Source: Paraburkholderia agricolaris (GTDB lineage: Bacteria; Pseudomonadota; Gammaproteobacteria; Burkholderiales; Burkholderiaceae). From it: a DNA stretch of 64,000 nt. Below, in pieces: positions 60,708-64,000 of the stretch (positions are counted from its first letter, which is position 1; each line of letters opens with the position of its first letter). The position numbers and the translations under genes were made by a program. The stretch is from assembly GCF_009455635.1 (NCBI RefSeq), contig NZ_QPER01000002.1:930001-994000 (forward strand). The letters run 5' to 3'. Under the pieces are notes generated by a model that made no database searches, was not told the origin of the DNA, and saw only the letters and a program-made list of their open reading frames with translations.

Positions 60708-61490
60708 ATGAAAGAATCTATCCAGCACGATGCCAGGCCCGCTCGGACTTCGACAGTCTGGGAGTCCGTGCACACGGAAAAGCTTTCATGGCGTGTCGCT
60801 TCGCAAGTGCGTGCCGCGCTGTTCTCGAAGCAGGTGAAAGCGGGCGATTTCCTTGGCAGCGAGGCTTCGCTTGCACAGCAATTCAATGTGAGCCGCACGG
60901 CTGCCCGCGATGCGCTGAGAACGCTCGAAGCGGTTGGCATTGTCGAGATTCGCATGGGAGCGAAGGGCGGGGTGTGGATTGCGGGTGCCAACCCGGAGCG
61001 TTTTGCGGATGCGCTGTCGATCCAGCTGAGCCTGATTGGCGCAGGCGCGAGCGAAGTGTTCGATGCGCAAATGGCGATCGAAGTGCTGGCCGCGGAGAAA
61101 GCGGCGGAAAACCTGACGGTGGCGCACCGCACCGCATTGCGCGACGCGTTGCACCGCGTGGAAGACGCGCGCAAGCAACTCGATACCTTTACTGATGCAT
61201 CGCTGCGCTTTCACGAAGCGCTGGTTGAAGCATCCGGCAATCGGGTTCTGCTCGCGCAATTCAAGGCCTTGCGTTTTGTGCTGACACCTTTGCTTGCCAC
61301 TTATACGAGTGCGGACACCGCAAATCGCGTGATCGCTTCGCATCGGCGTTTGTTCAACGCGGTGTGCTGCGGCGAAGTCGAGCTGGCGCGCCGCCTGATG
61401 CAGGAGCGGATCCAGATCGTTCGCACAAGCTTCATTCCGATTACGCCGACGCTATACATCCAGCCCGATCCGGAAGCGGTCCGGGCCTGA
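60708..61490 (+). CDS. FadR-type GntR regulator (FCD domain), copy 2
   Basis: A 260-residue paralogue of the regulator at 55640-56389. Nearly identical blocks include ARDALRTLEAVGIVEIRM and NPERFADAL, with HTH at about residues 25-90 and the FCD domain after it (FHEALVEASGNRVLLAQFKALRFVLTPLL, IASHRRLFNAV). The family senses small organic acids. It sits between the oxygenase/ALDH pair and the meta-cleavage genes, 26 bp before the LigJ-like gene, so it is probably co-transcribed with it and controls it. Confidence 0.9.
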   Translation: MKESIQHDARPARTSTVWESVHTEKLSWRVASQVRAALFSKQVKAGDFLGSEASLAQQFNVSRTAARDALRTLEAVGIVEIRMGAKGGVWIAGANPERFADALSIQLSLIGAGASEVFDAQMAIEVLAAEKAAENLTVAHRTALRDALHRVEDARKQLDTFTDASLRFHEALVEASGNRVLLAQFKALRFVLTPLLATYTSADTANRVIASHRRLFNAVCCGEVELARRLMQERIQIVRTSFIPITPTLYIQPDPEAVRA

Positions 61491-61516
61491 ACTCACACTA
61501 ATCAACGGAGACATTC

Positions 61517-62554
61517 ATGATCATCGACGCGCACGCGCACGTTACCGCGCCGGATTCTCTTTACGTCTGGAAGTCCGGTCTTGTTTCCCATCGCGGCGCG
61601 CACGGCCGTGGCACTGCGCAGATCAGCGACGATGAAATGCTGGCGGTGCTCAATGCACCGACGTTCGGCACCAAGTCGCACGTCGAGCAGTTGCGCGACA
61701 TCGGCACGGATCTGCAACTGATCTCACCGCGTCCGTATCAGATGATGCATAGCGAAAAGCCCGCGAAGATCGTCCACTGGTTCACCGAGGAAACCAACGA
61801 CATGATCGCGCAACAGGCGCGGCTCATGCCGCAGACGTTTCGCGGCATCGGCGGTTTGCCGCAGGCGTGGGGCGAACCGGTCAGCGGATGGCTGCCTGAA
61901 CTCGAACGCTGCATCAAGGAGCTCGGTCTGGTCGGCGTGCTGCTGAATACCGATCCGAGCGAAGGTCTCGCGACCAACGAGGTGCCCGACCTCGGCAATG
62001 AATACTGGTATCCGCTGTATGAAAAGCTCGTCGAGCTCGACGTGCCCGCATATCTGCATTCGGCGGGATGCCGTTCGGAGCGGCACAACTACTCGCTGCA
62101 CTTCATCAATGAAGAAACGATTGCGGTCATGGCGCTCGCCCGTTCGCGCGTGTTCAAGGATTTCCCGCAATTGAAGATCGTTGTCTCGCACGGCGGCGGT
62201 GCGGTGCCGTATCAGTTCGGCCGTTTTCAGGCGCCTTCGCTGCGGCCGGGGCGCGCGAGCGAACCGTTTCTCGACAGCTTGCGCCGCCTCTACTACGACA
62301 CCGTGCTGTATTCGGAAGAAGCGTTGCGTCTGCTCATCAAGACGGTTGGTGCCGATCGCTGCATCTTCGGCGCGGAGCGGCCGGGGGTCGGCACGGTGAA
62401 AGATCCGCAGACGGGCCGCTGGCTGGACGACATTCGTCCGATCATTGAAGGTTTCGAGTGGTTGAGCGGCGACGAGAAACGGATGATTTTCGAGGGCAAT
62501 GCACGTAAGGTGTTCCGTCTCGATTCGCCGGCTGGCACAACTGCCGCACGTTGA
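61517..62554 (+). CDS. LigJ-like 4-oxalomesaconate hydratase (amidohydrolase family)
   Basis: A 345-residue amidohydrolase-2 family protein. The N-terminal metal motif is IIDAHAHVTAP (HxH), with further ligands in VPAYLHSAG, LKIVVSHGGGAVPYQFGRF and the Asp/Glu region IFGAERPGVGTVKD. The segments GAHGRGTAQISDDEMLAVLN and GRFQAPSLRPGRASEPFLDSLRRLYYDTVLY are what I recognise as LigJ-type hydratases of 4-oxalomesaconate, an intermediate of protocatechuate 4,5-cleavage and gallate pathways. It is followed by an extradiol dioxygenase and an aldolase of the same route. Confidence 0.82.
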   Translation: MIIDAHAHVTAPDSLYVWKSGLVSHRGAHGRGTAQISDDEMLAVLNAPTFGTKSHVEQLRDIGTDLQLISPRPYQMMHSEKPAKIVHWFTEETNDMIAQQARLMPQTFRGIGGLPQAWGEPVSGWLPELERCIKELGLVGVLLNTDPSEGLATNEVPDLGNEYWYPLYEKLVELDVPAYLHSAGCRSERHNYSLHFINEETIAVMALARSRVFKDFPQLKIVVSHGGGAVPYQFGRFQAPSLRPGRASEPFLDSLRRLYYDTVLYSEEALRLLIKTVGADRCIFGAERPGVGTVKDPQTGRWLDDIRPIIEGFEWLSGDEKRMIFEGNARKVFRLDSPAGTTAAR

Positions 62555-62594
62555 AAGCATTGGCCATGAAAAACATACCCAACGGGAGCGTGGC

Positions 62595-63602
62595 ATGGCA
62601 ACGATGATCGGCGCAATCGCCACATCGCATGGCCCCTTGCTGTCGATGCCGCCCGAGCTCTGGCATTTGCGGGCCGGCGCGGACGTGAAGAATCCATCGC
62701 ACTGGTTTCAGGGGCGTTCATACGACTACCCGGCCTTGCTGGAAGCACGCGCGCCCGGCTTTGCGGCGGCCGTTACCGATGCGTCGAAGCAGGAGCGTTA
62801 CGCCGCTTGCCAGCGCGCACTCGACACGCTTGCCGAACGCTTTCACGCGATGAAAGCCGATCTCGTCATCGTGCTTGGCAACGATCAACGCGAAGTGTTC
62901 AAGGACGACCTGACACCGGCGATTACGCTATTCGGCGGCGAGCAGATCGAGAACCTGCCCTTGTCGGACGAGCAGCGCCGCCGGTTGCCGCCGGGCGTCG
63001 CCGAGGCGGAGGACGGTCATTGCCCGCCGGAAGGAGCGATATATCCCGGTGCGCCGGATCACGCGCTGACGCTGGTGCGCTCGCTTGTCGACGACGGTTT
63101 CGACATTGCCGTGTCGACCCGCTTGCCTAAGGGTGAGGATCGCCAGCATGGCATTCCGCATGCGTTCGGTTTTGTTTATCGCCGTGTGATGCGCGATGCG
63201 CCGCCGCCTTCGGTGCCGGTGTTTCTGAACGTCGGCGTGGCGCCGAATCAACCGCGCGTGGCGCGCTGCCTCGCGCTCGGTCATGCACTCGGTGCGGCGA
63301 TCAAGCGCTTGCCGTCGCATCTTCGTGTCGCGGTGGTCGCGTCGGGCGGCATGAGCCACTTCGTGGTTGACGAAGCGCTCGACCAGCGCGTGCTGGCCGC
63401 GCTCGCCGAACATGACGAGGCCACGCTGCGCGATATTCCTGAGCCGTATTTCAACGGCAATACGTCGGAAATCAAGAGCTGGCTGCCGCTTGTCGGTCTT
63501 GCCGCGAGCGCGTCGCTAAAGATGACGCTGATTGACTACGTCGCCTGTTATCGCTCGGAAGCCGGCACGGGCTCGGGGATGGCGTTTGCCTGCTGGGAGT
63601 GA
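62595..63602 (+). CDS. Class III (LigB-type) extradiol ring-cleavage dioxygenase
   Basis: A 335-residue extradiol dioxygenase of the LigB superfamily. Candidate iron/catalytic residues: His in GAIATSHGPLL, His in AEDGHCPPEG, His in VVASGGMSHFVVDE (acid-base His of the family) and Glu in GNTSEIKSW. The usual GNDH motif reads GNDQREVF. ATG 62595 has ACGGGAG 7 bp upstream; a longer frame from 62499 overlaps the hydratase gene. With LigJ- and LigK-like neighbours and no LigC/LigI in view, the ring substrate may be gallate or an O-methylgallate. Confidence 0.83.
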   Translation: MATMIGAIATSHGPLLSMPPELWHLRAGADVKNPSHWFQGRSYDYPALLEARAPGFAAAVTDASKQERYAACQRALDTLAERFHAMKADLVIVLGNDQREVFKDDLTPAITLFGGEQIENLPLSDEQRRRLPPGVAEAEDGHCPPEGAIYPGAPDHALTLVRSLVDDGFDIAVSTRLPKGEDRQHGIPHAFGFVYRRVMRDAPPPSVPVFLNVGVAPNQPRVARCLALGHALGAAIKRLPSHLRVAVVASGGMSHFVVDEALDQRVLAALAEHDEATLRDIPEPYFNGNTSEIKSWLPLVGLAASASLKMTLIDYVACYRSEAGTGSGMAFACWE

Positions 63603-63658
63603 ACGATCACAGCAGCAGTAGCGGGACAAAACGAATACGAGGAACGGAGCAGACACGC

Positions 63659-64000
63659 ATGAAACAAGCAGATGACACCACCCGACGCCTGCAGCGGCTC
63701 GACTGTTGCGCCGTATCGGACGCGCTCGACAAGCTTGGCCTGAGCGGCACGGTTACCGGCCTGCCGCAACGATCGACCTCGCGCCGCATCGCCGGCAAGG
63801 TCGTGACCGTGAAACTGGTGGAGGCCGCGCAAGTGAACGCCACCGCTCATACCGGAGCGCCGCGCCATCTCGGCACGACGGCCGTCGAATTCGCCGGTGC
63901 GGGCGACGTGATCGTAGTGGAACAGCACACGGGGCTCGACGCCGGCAGTTGGGGCGGCATTCTCTCGCTCGGCGCCTCGTTGCGCGGCATCGAGGGGGTG
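63659..64000 (+). CDS. RraA/LigK-like 4-carboxy-4-hydroxy-2-oxoadipate aldolase (partial, runs off end)
   Basis: The first 114 residues of a RraA-family protein are in the window, and the frame is open at its edge. Recognisable features are CCAVSDALDKLGLSG near the N-terminus, GKVVTVKLVEA, GDVIVVEQHTGLDAGSWGGILSLGA, and the start of the metal/pyruvate-binding segment. In meta-cleavage pathways this family splits 4-carboxy-4-hydroxy-2-oxoadipate to pyruvate and oxaloacetate. GAGGAACGGAG lies upstream of ATG. The catalytic Arg-Asp region lies beyond the window end, so function is inferred from family and operon. Confidence 0.78.
   Translation, partial: MKQADDTTRRLQRLDCCAVSDALDKLGLSGTVTGLPQRSTSRRIAGKVVTVKLVEAAQVNATAHTGAPRHLGTTAVEFAGAGDVIVVEQHTGLDAGSWGGILSLGASLRGIEGV

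Overview
The window is a high-GC chromosomal segment that reads as a betaproteobacterium of the Burkholderia/Paraburkholderia type. The grounds are codon bias, the gene families present (PcaIJBDC, many LysR/GntR/MocR regulators, PPK2, CHAD, branched-chain-type ABC importers) and a multi-copy palindromic repeat of a kind I associate with that group. The species assignment is inference. I saw no rRNA, tRNA or CRISPR array.

Layout. 0.1-6.1 kb: a Tat-exported PhoX-like protein, a small secreted protein, then a tight four-gene operon (CDP-alcohol phosphatidyltransferase, 2OG-Fe oxygenase-like protein, UPF0104 membrane protein, nucleotidyltransferase) that looks like an uncharacterised polar-lipid or phosphodiester pathway. 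6.3-21.4 kb: housekeeping and accessory genes (MFS exporter, gamma-glutamyltransferase, HtrA-like protease, a polyphosphate/phosphate neighbourhood of PPK2, PiT and CHAD with a Pho-box-like site, a diguanylate cyclase, a DedA-rhodanese fusion, an EamA exporter, FolE, a LysR regulator). 21.4-25.2 kb: two inverted copies (A, B) of a palindromic repeat, each interrupted by an insertion sequence. An IS3-family element sits in copy A and an IS110-family element in copy B. The IS110 element carries a recognisable bridge-RNA region whose guides match its own insertion site. 25.2-29.8 kb: protocatechuate beta-ketoadipate genes pcaIJ and pcaBDC with a PcaR-like operator.

29.8-45.0 kb: a cluster joining an aerobic NicAB-type molybdenum hydroxylase (2Fe-2S subunit plus a Mo-subunit/triheme cytochrome fusion) to a 6-hydroxynicotinate-reductase-like Fe-S protein, an enamidase-like amidohydrolase, a UPF0280/ApbE-like protein, two paralogous AA_synth (DUF1185) proteins and a complete branched-chain-type ABC importer. 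It reads as a reductive N-heteroaromatic (nicotinate-like) catabolic operon, with a divergent TetR regulator. 45.0-46.5 kb: a second inverted pair (C, D) of the same repeat frames a DinB-family gene. 46.5-55.5 kb: a frameshifted small gene, two basic Lys/Ala-rich nucleoid-type proteins, a class III aminotransferase with a divergent MocR regulator, a LysE exporter, small hypotheticals, a decayed SDR tail, an AraC regulator and a cupin.

55.6-64.0 kb: an aromatic catabolic cluster consisting of a phthalate-type Rieske oxygenase with its divergent reductase, an aldehyde dehydrogenase, two paralogous FadR-type regulators with shared AT-rich palindromes, a LigJ-like 4-oxalomesaconate hydratase, a LigB-type extradiol dioxygenase and a truncated RraA/LigK-like aldolase that runs off the end. 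LigJ and aldolase homologues without LigC/LigI in view point to a gallate-type or O-methylgallate-type meta-cleavage route.
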